Source of the DNA: Paraphysoderma sedebokerense
Taxonomy: Eukaryota; Blastocladiomycota; Physodermatomycetes; Physodermatales; Physodermataceae
Reading direction: 5' to 3'
Assembly (NCBI GenBank): GCA_025602915.1
Contig: JAHLJZ010000101.1
Span: forward strand, 18,090 to 82,089
Length of the DNA: 64,000 nucleotides
Within the stretch, counting starts at the first letter, position 1. Each line of letters begins with the position of its first letter. The position numbers and the translations under genes were made by a program. Shown piece after piece: positions 23,660 to 35,359 of this stretch. The notes below the pieces were generated by a model. It saw only the letters and a list, made by a program, of their open reading frames with translations. It had not been told where the DNA came from and searched no databases.

Positions 23660-26600
23660 ATGAGTGGCAAAAAGAGGCCCTTCGATGATATTGCCTCATC
23701 GTCCCCCTCCGTCTCGTCCTTTTCCTCTGATCCCTCTGCAATTTCTCCTCATTCCTCTCCAAGTCAACGGCCGTTACGCCTAAATCTCGGTGGAGATCCA
23801 AGCCAGGGTTCCTTCACCGGTCGGATGCATTCTCGAACTCCCTCCGACTCAGTTCTGCCGGGGGATGATAATAAGTCATATCAAACTGATCACAACAACG
23901 AAATATACCCAACCGACGCTCATGTCTCTGCATGTCCTCCTTCACAACCTAATCTACCTAAACGGCAACGTTTCGATGAACCTCAGACAGACGAATTCTT
24001 GCTCGATCATTTACACAATGTCGTTCGACGATGGGACCTCATAAACGATGTCATCATATGGAGTCCAAAAATCGAATTATTGCTCGGTTACAACCCCTCG
24101 TCTATCCCTTCTAATTCCGAATGGTGGCGAGACTTAATTCACTCAGACGATCGGGAACGTGTGATAAAATCTATGGACCGATTTTTCGAATCTCATATAA
24201 GCAAATTCTGGTGCGAAGAATACAGGCTTAAAGTTTTCACACTTGCCCATTCGGTGCCAGAATACATTACCGTCATCGATCAGATACATGTCATTAGAGA
24301 TATCCAAGGGAAACCAATTAAGGCGATAGGCGCTATGTTCAATCCTAAGCAGCGCTCAAAGATGGAAGAAGTATTAGGAACACATCGTGCTCGCTTGATG
24401 CGAAATATACCTCACGGGAAAATATCGGCCGACGAATTGCGATATCAGACACAACTCATCAAAACGATCACCGATAATACTACGTCCGGATTATTCATGA
24501 TGGACGCCATGGGACATCCAACGGTAATTATCATTGGGATCTTCATATGGCTTTATGTTTTTCTATAATTATTTATATTTGTTGCTAAATCATTATTTTA
24601 TGAATGCAATGATTATCTTATGATTTCCGCGTTGTTAACGACAATGATGTTGCAACAGTTCATGAACCCGGCAGCCGAAAAAATTACGGGATATAAACTA
24701 TCTGATATATCCACCCGCCCTCTCCATTACGCCGTTCACTACAAACGACCCGATGGTTCACATTATCCAATGGAGGAATGCCCGGTTGACAATTCTCAAG
24801 CAGCCCTTGTCCCCATGCAGAATCAAGAAGAAGTCTTTGTCGACAAATATGGTCGACTTTTTCCTGTGGTTTGGTCAATCGCTCCTCTGGAAAAAGATGG
24901 TAAAACAGTTGGTGCCGTTTTGGAGTTTCGTGACGTTACAGAGGAAAAGGCGGCCGAAGCAGAGCGGCTCAAAACAAAGTTGGAAGCAGAGCAGCAACTG
25001 GTCAGGGCTCAAGAGGCGGATGCACATCGCCGTGTCTTAACTGAGTTTGTGGATTACGTCTGTCATGAGATTCGGAATCCCCTCCACGGTATTGCAGCCA
25101 ATATGGAATTCCTCGCCGGTACACTCCAGAAGCTACATAATCTGGTGGATGTGAATTGCAAATGTCCTGGTGAAGGACAGTTGTCAGCCGTATTCGTGGA
25201 AGGGCGAGAACATTTAGAAAGTATTAAGCAATGTGTGGACCATCAGACTTTGATCACGAATAACGTTTTGGATTTGTCGCGCTTAGAAGCAGGAAAAGTG
25301 GAGCTGTATGATGAAGTCTTTGATCCGAGAGACTTGCTACATCAGACTGTGAATATTCTTCGTGGAAAAATATTAGCGAAGAACGTGGTCATCAACGAAG
25401 AACTGCCTTCGCAAATTCTTACTCCTATTTCACCCTCATTTCCAGCATCGGTATCCGCTTCTATACCCAATTCCAACAAAGACATTCACTCCTCTACTCC
25501 TCCTCCTCTTGTCAAAGGGGATGCTACGCGGCTCCGTCAAATTTTTGTTAACCTCGTTTCTAATGCTGTCAAGTTCACTCCACCTAATGGAAACATAATA
25601 TTACGACTAGAGCCACTTGTGAGAGAAGGTGCCCATGTGAAACTTACAGGCGTAGTGCAGGATAATGGCGTGGGCTTGGAGAAAAATGAGTTGGCATCTT
25701 TGTTCAAGCGGTTTAGTCAAACAAACAAGAAAATCAGTAGTGAATATGGCGGAAGCGGATTAGGTATGCCGATACATTTCTGCTTTTTCTTCAAAGGTGA
25801 AATGTGTAGTGTTAACGTCGTCATTTCGCTATCGTTAAACAGGCTTGTCAATTTGCGATCAAATTGTACGACTAATGAAGGGATCTATCCAAGCTGACTC
25901 TGAAAAAGGCGTCGGATCGACCTTCAAGTTTTCTGTTTATGTATCGGAACCTTCACATGAAGAAACTCTACAGTATTTATCTGCCAAAAGTTTGCTGCAG
26001 TCTTCAAACTCTCTTCTGCCAGACGGCACTTCCAATTCCCAGCCCTTTTCACAAACATCATCCGAATCAAATTCGAAATCCCAGACGACGCAGTCGAATC
26101 AATCGCTCCAGCAGCAGACTCCCCACAAGCGATTTCAAAATGTTTTAATTGTAGAAGATAATCTGATAAATCAAAGGATTGTGTCCAAATTTGTCGAGCG
26201 GTTAGGATACACGCCATCCGTTGTTTCAAATGGAAAAGAAGCGGTGGATCTCATTGAAGCATCTTTACGAGCTTCCTCAACTCAGGCAGTTCGAAATGGC
26301 CGCGGAGGTGATAAGGAGACAGATTTAAACGACCCACGAGATTCATATGGCACCGGAAATAATAAAGTTGTACCTATGGATATTATTATCATGGATATGG
26401 AAATGCCAGTCATGGTTTGTATACTGCTTTGCGTGTTGTCATCACTCGACTCGATCACTGAAAATTTTATTATACCCATATCTTTGGTTCCTTCACTACA
26501 GGACGGTCGACAAGCTTCCAAACGAATAAGAGAGCTCGAGCAAGAATACATCGATTTGTCATCACAATTCCACACTCCACACCAATCTCCTATCCCTGCT

Positions 26601-26912
26601 TCTCATTTCCCTACTCCGTCGAATACTCCCAGAGCACCGACACATCATGTACTAAACTCACCTCAATCAACTAACCTAAACTCACCTCAACATCTTGACT
26701 CATCAATACCTCCTACTTTTTCCTCTACCACCTCACCCTCGAGGACAGAATCAACAAGAATTCCGATTATCGCGTTATCAGGGAACGCTCGTCCCGCTAA
26801 AATTTCTGAAGCAATAGAACATGGTATTGACGATTACCTCATTAAACCGTGTAACCAGGAACGACTAAAACAAGTGATTGAAAAATGGGAAATGAAATGT
26901 TCAAGTCGGTAG
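23660..26912 (+). CDS. Soluble hybrid histidine kinase, copy 4 (diverged)
   Basis: Four exons: 23660-24523, 24659-25763, 25843-26414, 26502-26912; 983 residues. PAS, PAS, coiled coil, HisKA (His 424 in DYVCHEIRNPLHG), HATPase (NLVSNAVKF, DNGVGL, GGSGLG) and receiver (VLIVEDNLINQ, Asp 841 in IMDMEMP, ALSGN, YLIKPC). It differs from the three tandem copies by a long Ser-rich N-terminus of about 100 residues encoded in one exon, with no mini first exon, by insertions in the HATPase and receiver, and by a final intron placed four bases earlier. The G1 box has Asn for Thr (DNGVGL). It is probably the oldest split of the group, separated from the others by the Zn2Cys6 gene. All catalytic residues are intact. 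Confidence 0.92.
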
Positions 26913-27987
26913 TGACTAATTATAATTCAAAGTTTAGTACGTCGAGGTAAACCGCTTAGTGGTAGTTTTGTAAATGAATATCTGAAAGTTAATGTATTTT
27001 CGGGAGTTCTTGGTTAGTAACTAGCACTCAGTTTTTAGTTATTCGAGTTGAAAGCTGTTCATGTCATATGGTTCGCTTACCCGATCATTCGAGTGTTGAG
27101 TGTCGTCGTTTTAGTACATGCAATTCATGTTCATGTCATATGGTTTGCTTACCCGATCATTCGAGTGTTGAATGTCGTCGTTTTAGTGCACTTAATTCAC
27201 TCATAACTACTGAGTGACGAATGTTAGTTCTCCAGTAACAGCTACAGAAGAGTCAAATAGTACATAAAGAAATTGACATGAAAGGCGACAGTGTCTTCTC
27301 GTAACAGTGTCTTCTCGTAATAGGTTCTCTTTGTACCCCAGCGCTTTAATTAATGTCCAATGTATTTACTTTTCCATCTCGAGTGGAACCATGTCAAAGG
27401 AAACCAGTGTTTGAATATAATTCATGCCTTCTCCCTCAAAAATCATGTCTATTATTTCCAACTTCATTGATTACTTTCCAGATTCAGTTTCCTCTCCACA
27501 TCAAACCCTTTCCATAATTTACCAAAATTATAAAAACCATAAATCGTCATATACAAACTTTCTGTTTCCCAAACAGTACAGAGTATCTGTATAACCAAAC
27601 AAATGCAAGTTTGAGAATACACAAATCAAAATGATTCACAGACCAAAAATTCATCGAATCAAATGAGACGAAAATATTGTATTTCGTAGATCAGGTGATA
27701 AGACATTGAGAATGAAATGGTACAAGTCAAGTACAAAGATACAATGGTTCCAAAAAATGGGTAACTAGAAAGAATAAGCAATATGAAATACAGATTGGAA
27801 AAATGGAGGTCGCTGGGTCGCTGAGTAAATTGAATTGTCTTGAATAGGGAATGTACAAAAGAAAGGTAACAAAAGGGAATATTTCTCAAATGCCAATTTC
27901 TATATTTGCTACCACCTGACTCGACCAAAGGAGTAACAACCCAATGCCGCCTATTTTTGATTTTGGTTGAACGGGTTTCCTAAAACC
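26913..27987. other. Intergenic region, convergent 3' ends
   Basis: Between kinase 4 (+) and the Gid5 homologue (-). It carries a 72-bp direct tandem duplication (27057-27200) and a 16-bp duplicated word (27289-27319). The 89-codon minus frame at 27659-27928 is AT-driven and shows no family similarity. Confidence 0.5.
27057..27200. repeat. 72-bp tandem duplication
   Basis: Two head-to-tail 72-bp copies (27057-27128 and 27129-27200), differing at about seven positions. Each contains the word CCGATCATTCGAGTGTTGA. It lies in the 3' flank of kinase 4 and does not encode a conserved frame. Confidence 0.92.
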
Positions 27988-30900
27988 TTAGATTTCGTTA
28001 AAATGAGCTAAAGCAGTTTTCACTCGATCTCGAACATCTAAATCCGGATCTTCAACCATCGTTTTCAATTTATCTTCGAACCCGAATGTCCTGAGTTTTT
28101 GTATTCTTGTGACCGATCCTGACAGGGTAAAATCAGGGCCGAAAAAAAACGAAAAGGTAAGGAAATAAGTATGGAGAAAGAAGTGTATGAGAAACGGGTG
28201 AAGATAATGGGTACCTTGGTCTTCTGTCCATGTTAGATTGATGATACACCAAACCGTTGCGACCCGAATATTCGGTCGTTCGTGACTCTAATATAACCAA
28301 CACAAATAAAAATAATTTCAAACCAAATAATCAGTCAACAAAAAAATCAAATCAACAAAAAAGAAACCGTTACGAAAACGAACCATAAATTGCAACACCC
28401 TCCTCAATACTTCTTCGCTACCTACCACCCAATTCTTGTGGTCTTCGTTTCCCGTCGCAACATTCACAATCACATATAACGTTTGTAATATTATTTCTAA
28501 ATGGTGGTTTTGCGAGGTACTGAATTGCGTGGTTGGCGGAGGTGATAACTTTGAAGTTAAGATTTGAAGGAGTACGGCTGGGGTGAGACCAGTGAAAACA
28601 GCTTGGATATCCTATTTTGAATTGCGAAGGTGCGAAGGAAACGATAAAACGGTAGGTTAGATATTCGTACGAAAATCAGATAAAAATGAACGAACAAAAA
28701 AGTGAATGTCGATACTAAACTGATTCCTTGCCACACGCTAAATTCCTCAATAAATTTAACGCTTGCTCTTGTATCCCCGGTTCCGGATCATTGATGAGCC
28801 TAAAACAAAATTCAATAAACTCCACAACATCAACCATGATTTCTACCTCGACATTTTAACAATGCAAACAAATACAAACCGTTTCAACATATCAAACCCA
28901 AGTGTCCTCATTACTTCCTCCTTGACTTCTGATTCAGCTTGGAACAATAAATTCTTCAACGCCCAGACCGAGTTCAATCGTAGGTTTGTATCGGGTGAGG
29001 AAACTAATGAAACAAGTTTTTGAACACCACCGGATTCGAGGACGGTCTATTGATGACATAATGAGGAGTATTGAAGTCATGTTATAATAAAATGTTAAAG
29101 AAGGGAAGGTGATCAAAATCAAGAAAAAGAATAGATGTCGCACCTTCTTCATGGGAGAAAAATCAAGGACAATGTTACATAGTGTAGCGGAGGCAGTCGT
29201 TTGCACGCTAATGGATTCATCCGACAACAGCTACATAATCCATTCATTCAAATCATTTAGCTTTTAGCCACTTTTACTGCGTTTGAGCTTAATCAGAGAC
29301 CAAGATAACAAACCTGAAACAACGGTCCAGCGACACCAGCATCGACTAGACTGGTTCTCAGATTTTTGACACTTCGACTTAAACTTCTCGTACACTGGCA
29401 CGCGGCGGCTCGGACGCCTGTATCTTGGTGAGACATGGAGGAAACGATAATGGGAAGGATTTTAGAATCGATGACTGATTTTCGTGAGGATTCGGTAAGT
29501 GAGGAAACGGCGGCGAGTGCGAGAAGGGTAGACTAAGGGTGAATGCATGAGAAGGTGGTTGTGGGTTCGACTGTAGCGATAATGAAGGGAACAACGAACC
29601 TCTTTCAATCTATCATTCACTCCCAAACTGGTCTTGTAGACACCACCAGATGCTGACCCGTACGAAGCCATTCCAGTGTTCATATTCGGTCCCTCATTTT
29701 CTTCTTTCTCTTCCGCTTCCAACTGTTTCAGTATTTCCGCCAACTTGACAATTGCGTCGGAATCGGCAGCGGCTTTTTGTAAATCTTCAGAGTCGGAGAT
29801 CAAATATGCTGAAAACGTCGCGTTAAATAACATACGTGGTTAGTTGGAGGCATTAAATGTGATTAGCAGAATCGAGTATAGGCATGCAAGACTTACCCAA
29901 CACCAACGGAGCCTTTTCCCTGACTCCGAACACGTCTGTTCCCCCGACATCGGAAGTCATGGGTGACATTGAGAACAATTTAACGAGTGTAGGAATGACG
30001 GTAAGCTTAATTTCGGGTAAAAGATCAGGGATGGCGGAGGCGCGGTGAAGATTTGTCAGGCTAATAGTTATTTAGGCACGATCAAAATATCGAAAGGGCA
30101 ACCAGATGTTAGGGAGAAGAATCCAGAAAGCTAAAGTCAATAGATGTAAAATATTACCAACTACAGGCCAGCAACCTCATTCCTGGAGACTTATCTTTCA
30201 CCAATTTTAATATCAAGGTCACCGCCTTTTTGCCTGTCTCCTTTACAGTGCATCCAATGAGACTGCTTCCTAACACAGCATTTTCTCTGACTAAACCGGC
30301 TAAACAGTCCAACGCGGCTTCAGTGGCTTTTGAAACGTTTGAAGAAAGTAGTGACAGCAAAGAATCTAATGCACCGGCGTTGGCAATGGCAAGTTGTTGC
30401 GTTGGGGTATCACATAGGCGGGCTAAAATGGAGGCGGCGAGGGAAGCGATTTGTAGACGTGATGCAGCGGGTAGAGACGAATTTGAGGGATGCGTGGAGA
30501 ATGAAGGGGGCGGGGATAGCAGAGAAACAAGTGAACGGATATGGTGCTCCTAGAGTCGTTTATGGGTCAGTTCTTTCTTTACAACACTTATGCTTTATGG
30601 TCCAGGTTCAAAGCAAACCTTTAACAAATCTCCTTTCGGGGCTTTGGGGTTTTGATAAATAGCCTTCAATGCTCTTGTCGCGGCCTCCAGGAGTTTATAG
30701 TCTTCCACACTGTAACCATAACCACTATGGTAGCCAGAATTGGATAGACACGTTGATAGACAGTTGAGAAGCGGTGGGATGACGTTGAATGAGATTAGCG
30801 ATGAGACGTTTTGTTCCGAACCTGTGAAAGGGTTGGGAATGACATTTATAGGAAACGGGCAAAGAAATTGAGAGATGTGTGGGGAAGAAAGGCCATAGGA

Positions 30901-31889
30901 GGTGAGAGTTGAGATAGAATACAAAAAGTTTAATCATAAGTTAGTACTCAATAGAATTGCCATAGCGTCGAAGGGTTAGCATGATGGTTTCCGTCTTTCG
31001 AGAATGCATCTCATTGACAAGCGTCGCCTCGGCATTTATGTGAATCAACAGCAGTCCATAAAATCGCAGCGAATTCGGATTATATAAAGTGATTCCGCTC
31101 TCATAGAAGAATCCAAGTATTCCATAGTGTTGTTGCTGTTCAAGGAGACTCTGCAATGTTCTGCTCCATTCCATGCCAATTTACCCTAATTCGACGGTTT
31201 TTAATGGACATGAGATGACTAACCGTATGCAAGACTTCCCAGCACAACGGCCGACTGTATTTTGAGTTGAGTCAGTACATCTTGTTCTTCCTGGTTTGAA
31301 GCTTTCTCTTTGGTTGTTGCAAGAAATAGGATTAATCTGATTTGCGGTTCGAGCAGTCATTGATGTCGTATAGCCGGTGTCATGTGATATTGATTTCCAA
31401 TAGTTATGGGATGAATTGGGAGAACAGAATGAATGAAAAAAGTAGCAGTTAATTATCGTTTGCACTTTGAAGGGAATAAGGTTTGGCACGACAAGAGAGT
31501 TGATAGCGCCGACTCTAAGCGTCCTTTGTGAAGTAAAACCGTTTTCATACTACACGGCCCACCCATATCCAACGCATTTTGTCTTGACTAGCTTTTGGTA
31601 TGCTTGCCAGCACGATTCAAGTAATTCCCTCAATAGCGGACGAAAGATGGTCAAACACGGCAACACGTCGGAACGGCCGGAAGATGCCATCGGGATTCTC
31701 TCACAGCCTTGCAGAGAGACGGGGGCAGTCAATGGACAGAATGAAGATGCAAGTATCTTACCTGGGGACAATGCCGGAACTGATAAAGTGTTCCTTCTTG
31801 GTCTTGTTGCCGATGATGGCGTTCTTGATGTGCCTTACAGCGCGGAGCTGGTCGAGGGGCGAGTGCGAGTTGATGTCTGGCATTGTCAT
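27988..31889 (-). CDS. VID28: GID/CTLH ubiquitin ligase armadillo subunit (Gid5/Vid28/ARMC8)
   Basis: Thirteen exons: 31889-31762, 31336-31224, 30821-30619, 30549-30158, 30060-29897, 29808-29600, 29532-29314, 29230-29144, 29046-28880, 28799-28721, 28611-28384, 28287-28215, 28118-27988; 730 residues. The N-terminus HIKNAIIGNKTKKEHFI and VLGSLAYG, and later LCNIVLDFSP, LNSVWALKNLLFQAE and WCIINLTWTEDQG, align along the whole of animal ARMC8 and yeast Vid28, which are armadillo-repeat subunits of the GID/CTLH E3 ligase. In yeast this subunit docks substrate receptors such as Gid4 for degradation of gluconeogenic enzymes. ATG at 31889 is followed by another in frame at 31883. The first two introns are about 425 and 402 nt, far longer than the rest. 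It faces the unknown gene at 32210 across 320 bases. Confidence 0.92.
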
Positions 31890-32209
31890 TGTGGGAAGAG
31901 CAGTCAGTCAGTCAGTCTGTTGTATCTATGTATATTAAGAGAGGGAGTCTGCGGCCGTTCTCCCTGCTGGTGTTGCGGTAATGGTTCTCTTTGTTGCTGG
32001 ATGCAAGGGAATATTATAATAGACCCACTGCTAGTCCAACAGCAAGCAGTGAACCACTTCCGGTGAACGGGTGAACGGCATGCATCTGGCCCTTGTCACA
32101 TCACACTATATGCTTCATTCTATACATTCTATATATTCTATTCATACAGTCTATATATATCCCATAGAGTGTATTGATTAGACTGCTATCCCCACAGACA
32201 GCAGCAGCG
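31890..32209. promoter_or_regulatory. Bidirectional promoter region
   Basis: This 320-bp gap separates divergent start codons of the Gid5 homologue (-) and the unknown + strand gene. It is AT-rich near its right end, with TATATATAT at 32152-32160, 50 bases before the ATG at 32210. A CAGTCAGTCAGTC tract lies at 31901-31916. Confidence 0.55.
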
Positions 32210-33491
32210 ATGTCGACCACCGATTCCTCCTCCACTACCACCAGTGCCATTCCCTCTTTGCTCTCGCTCCCAGTCTCTCTCCAGATCCATCTCATCCACC
32301 ATCTCTCCTCCGCCGACGACACAATCACTCGCAATACTCATAATACCATCGCATCCTGCTTCAACGCTGTCGCCACTTTCCTCGAAGGCCTCGCCCCCAG
32401 TGCTGAGGAAAGCCAAGATGTCGAATCCCTAAAAGATCTCGTAAAGCAGTTGCCCAAACAGCTCTCTCTGCTTGGTATACTCGACAAATGGTTGCGAGAA
32501 GGCGTGGTGTAAGTGTTTCTCTTTTGACGTCCGTGCCCAAGAATCCCTCGGCCCTGATGTTGCGTCCGGGGGTGGTGACTATCTAATGGGAAACGAAATT
32601 TCTGATATCGCAAGCTGATTCTTACTTATTTAATTCAACTCTGCTCTATCGTGTATGATACAACAGCATTTTCCGCACCGATCCATCCCCTTGCGAGAAC
32701 AAAACACAGTCACAACCACCAACCGCGTCGACAAGTCCAGAGCATCCAGACAAGAATTCAACCTCTAGTTCTACTGATTCAGCCAGCTGCCAACACATCA
32801 ACCCTCCTTCTCCAAACACAATGTCCCTGGCAGAGTCTCTCCAACTCTTGGATAATCTTTCTCATGACCATAAATACTCAAATGCCGCCAGCATCTACAT
32901 CGATGTGACGGATCATGGATCTTTATTACTCGATTCGCTGGAGAAATTGATGAACGATTCCGATGCTATGGAATCTATGGTAAGTGAGAACAGCAGTGTT
33001 GATAGGTTCTTTGAAATTCTGACCACTCTAACTAACCAAAATGGATAGAGTCGAACTTTCTCGTCCATCTTGACCACGCATCGGCAAATTCAAAGAGCAA
33101 AAGATGAATTGGAATCAGTCAACGATTACTTTGGAGATGATTACAGGTAATTTCTTGTTTGTTCTTCCACTCGAAAAGGAAGCCTCGACATCTTCCCACA
33201 CATCATTCGCTCTTTCCTTCCTTCTCTTCTTGCACTTCTCAGTTATCCGCTGGTCTACTTTATACCTGTCGCAACGTTCGCCGATTGCAAAGTTAACATC
33301 ACTTTCTCCCTCTCAACATTCCATTTAGCCCTACTTTTATCGAGAAGGCAGTACATTCTCGCATTGATCTCCTTCACAGATACAACGAAATCAAAGATTT
33401 AGGCTCTTTTTTAATAGGTAAAGTCGCCGAAGTGGAAGGGAAAACAGTGAAAGAAATGTATGAAGAATTGGGGCTAGACCTTGAAGATTGA
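32210..33491 (+). CDS. Hypothetical protein, 290 residues
   Basis: Four exons: 32210-32508, 32667-32979, 33049-33146, 33329-33491; phases agree. Family not recognised. The N-terminal third is Ser/Thr-rich then helical (SLQIHLIHHL, LKDLVKQLPKQLSLLGILDKWL). A Ser/Pro/Thr linker follows (about 105-150). The C-terminal part is helical and charged (ESLQLLDNLSHDHKYSNAAS, RQIQRAKDELESVNDYF, EVEGKTVKEMYEELGLDLED), reminiscent of a scaffold or coiled-coil subunit. No signal peptide or membrane segment. The last three exons line up well with short introns of normal size, which supports a real gene. Confidence 0.7.
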
Positions 33492-33675
33492 GTTCTTGTT
33501 ATGTTCAGATCGTAAATGTGGGAAATGCACATGACCGATCATTATTGGATCTCAACTAGAAACGGGCACCAAGGTCACGCATGGAAATCTAACATCTGTG
33601 TATTACTAGGTCATATCAACATGTTAAGTTATTGTAATTATGTAACATTGCCATATACAAACGCTGTTGTACTAT

Positions 33676-35359
33676 TTAACAAATAACACAATTATCAGAG
33701 TCATTCGATCCGGCAGAGCTGTTTGATCGTGTATCACTGTCCTTTTCTTCTTCCTCATTATCATTATTTTCTTCTTTCTCTTCCTCTTGTTTCTGCTCCT
33801 CTTCTTTCTTCTCTTCTTTTTTCTCCTCCTCCTCCTCCTCTTCTTCTTCGTCCGAATCATCGGAATCTTCCTCTGGTTCTTCGAAAATTTTCCAACCGGA
33901 TTTACCAGGAAACGCCAAAGACGCCAACAGGTTGTGTTCATCGTCTAAATCAGACAGAATCAAAAGCAAGATAAATTTAACAATCACAAGTCGACAAACA
34001 CAGTTTCGTATAATAAAGGAATTTCATGTCGAAATGGGAAAAAGAAGAATGAAATCAAACGTACTCCCAAAATCCAAAGGCACAAAATGATACCCCCCAT
34101 CCAAAAACGTTCCGGCATCTTTCCCAATCACCCCAATATACGGTGGCGAAACTCTATACAGTTTACCATTTTCTATCTTTTCTGACTTTTTATGTTTATC
34201 CAGAGACGGTGACTCTGGAATCGAAGTCGACGCGGTAGCGGCCGTGAAGGTGGTGCAAGTACCGTTCGGTACAGATTTATCAAAGGCTATGAATGGTTGG
34301 AGATTGGGAAGATGAGAAGGGTGTAGTTTTTGCAATTTTATCTATTGACAATCGCATAAGTCTTAGTGATATTTTCCCTCCTTTTTTTTTAAAAGTAAGA
34401 AATCGACGTAGTACCTTGAACAGCACAAATCCATTTATCATCCCCACATTCGTCTTTTCAGCATTGATTAACCCTTTATTCCAAATCGTTACTCCTTTGT
34501 CTAGTTTACAGGAACCATCATATAACGTTTGTAAACAATCAACCAAATACTTCGTTTGCGTGTTCGTCAAGTTTTCAGTGTGGAGTGTTAAATCTATTAT
34601 TAAAAATCTAAGCCATCAAAACAAGACAAAGAAATATTTTGGTTGTCAGGTATTTGAATAAAATAAATCGGAAATGTATAAAAGTAATTCTACCGTGAAG
34701 AATTTTCTTCCGTTCTAGCCGGTCTATGAGCCACATATACATCCATTACCAAATCTAATGCTTTCTTTAAATTATACGCGGACTGACCGATTACTGTTGG
34801 CACCACCAATTCTGAGTCGGAAGGTTTAACGTCGACTAAAAATTTTTTAAAAAAATTATTGCGTTTGTTTGTTATTTAAATTGACGTTATTTTTTCGGCG
34901 AATTAGTGGTTTAACGTACTTTCAATACACCCAATTCCATTTTCTACCACTTCTTTCAAATAATTACGGTAGTATTTGTCTAATCCTTGAATAGCTACAA
35001 GAGGGATACTCTTCACCGGTATATTGTATCTGATTTATATAGTTAAAAGTTTTAAATAAACGAATTTGCTTAGAAAATTCAAGTTTGTACAATCGTTCTG
35101 AATGACAGAAACGCGAAATAAAGATGAATAAAGTTGAATAAAATTAAGATACGAACACACTTGAACAAGTCTTTATTTGTATATTATTTAACACTGGATA
35201 GTTTTCCCCAGAATTTTTATTTTTTGTTTTATTTTTTTGTTTGGCTTCTGTTTTCCCGGAATGTGAATACCCATTAGGTGTTGGTTTTCCTTGTGTATCG
35301 TTTTTAGTCTGATGACTCGCGTTCGCCGGTATATCGGAATTATGAGTCTTGGTTCGCAT
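33676..35359 (-). CDS. Hypothetical protein with acidic tail and CaaX-like end
   Basis: Six exons: 35359-35157, 35029-34920, 34835-34694, 34607-34415, 34341-34065, 33944-33676; 397 residues, phases agree. The N-terminus (about 60 residues) is polar and Lys/Asn-rich. The middle (about 68-330) is an alpha/beta-looking region: LVAIQGLDKYYRNYLKEV, ENGIGCIEIDVKPSD, FLIIDLTLHTENL. The GxGCIEIDV strand followed by FLIIDL faintly recalls TIM-barrel PLC-like phosphodiesterases, but no catalytic His pair is evident, so I leave it unnamed. The C-terminus is strongly acidic (Glu/Asp/Lys runs) and ends in CVIC, which fits a CaaX prenylation box. If prenylated, the protein would sit on membranes. Part of exon 1 is copied 1.4 kb upstream. 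Confidence 0.7.
35181..35359 (-). repeat. Duplicated exon segment, copy A
   Basis: This 179-bp stretch, from the start codon inward, recurs at 36625-36803 in the same orientation with no gaps and about ten mismatches (roughly 94% identity). This copy is part of exon 1 of the acidic-tail gene. Confidence 0.93.

Noticed and set aside
30941-31174. 78-codon minus-strand ORF as a gene or exon of the Gid5 homologue
   Set aside because: Joining it breaks the phase, whereas direct splicing from 31224 to 30821 restores VLGSLAYGSEQNV, the conserved ARMC8 sequence.
31550-31771. 73-codon minus-strand ORF as exon 2 of the Gid5 homologue
   Set aside because: Out of phase with exon 1; the exon at 31336-31224 gives the conserved VPRLILFL continuation.
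33770-33850. Long pyrimidine tract as a polymorphic microsatellite or promoter element
   Set aside because: It is the reverse complement of Glu/Lys codons in the acidic tail of the minus-strand gene.
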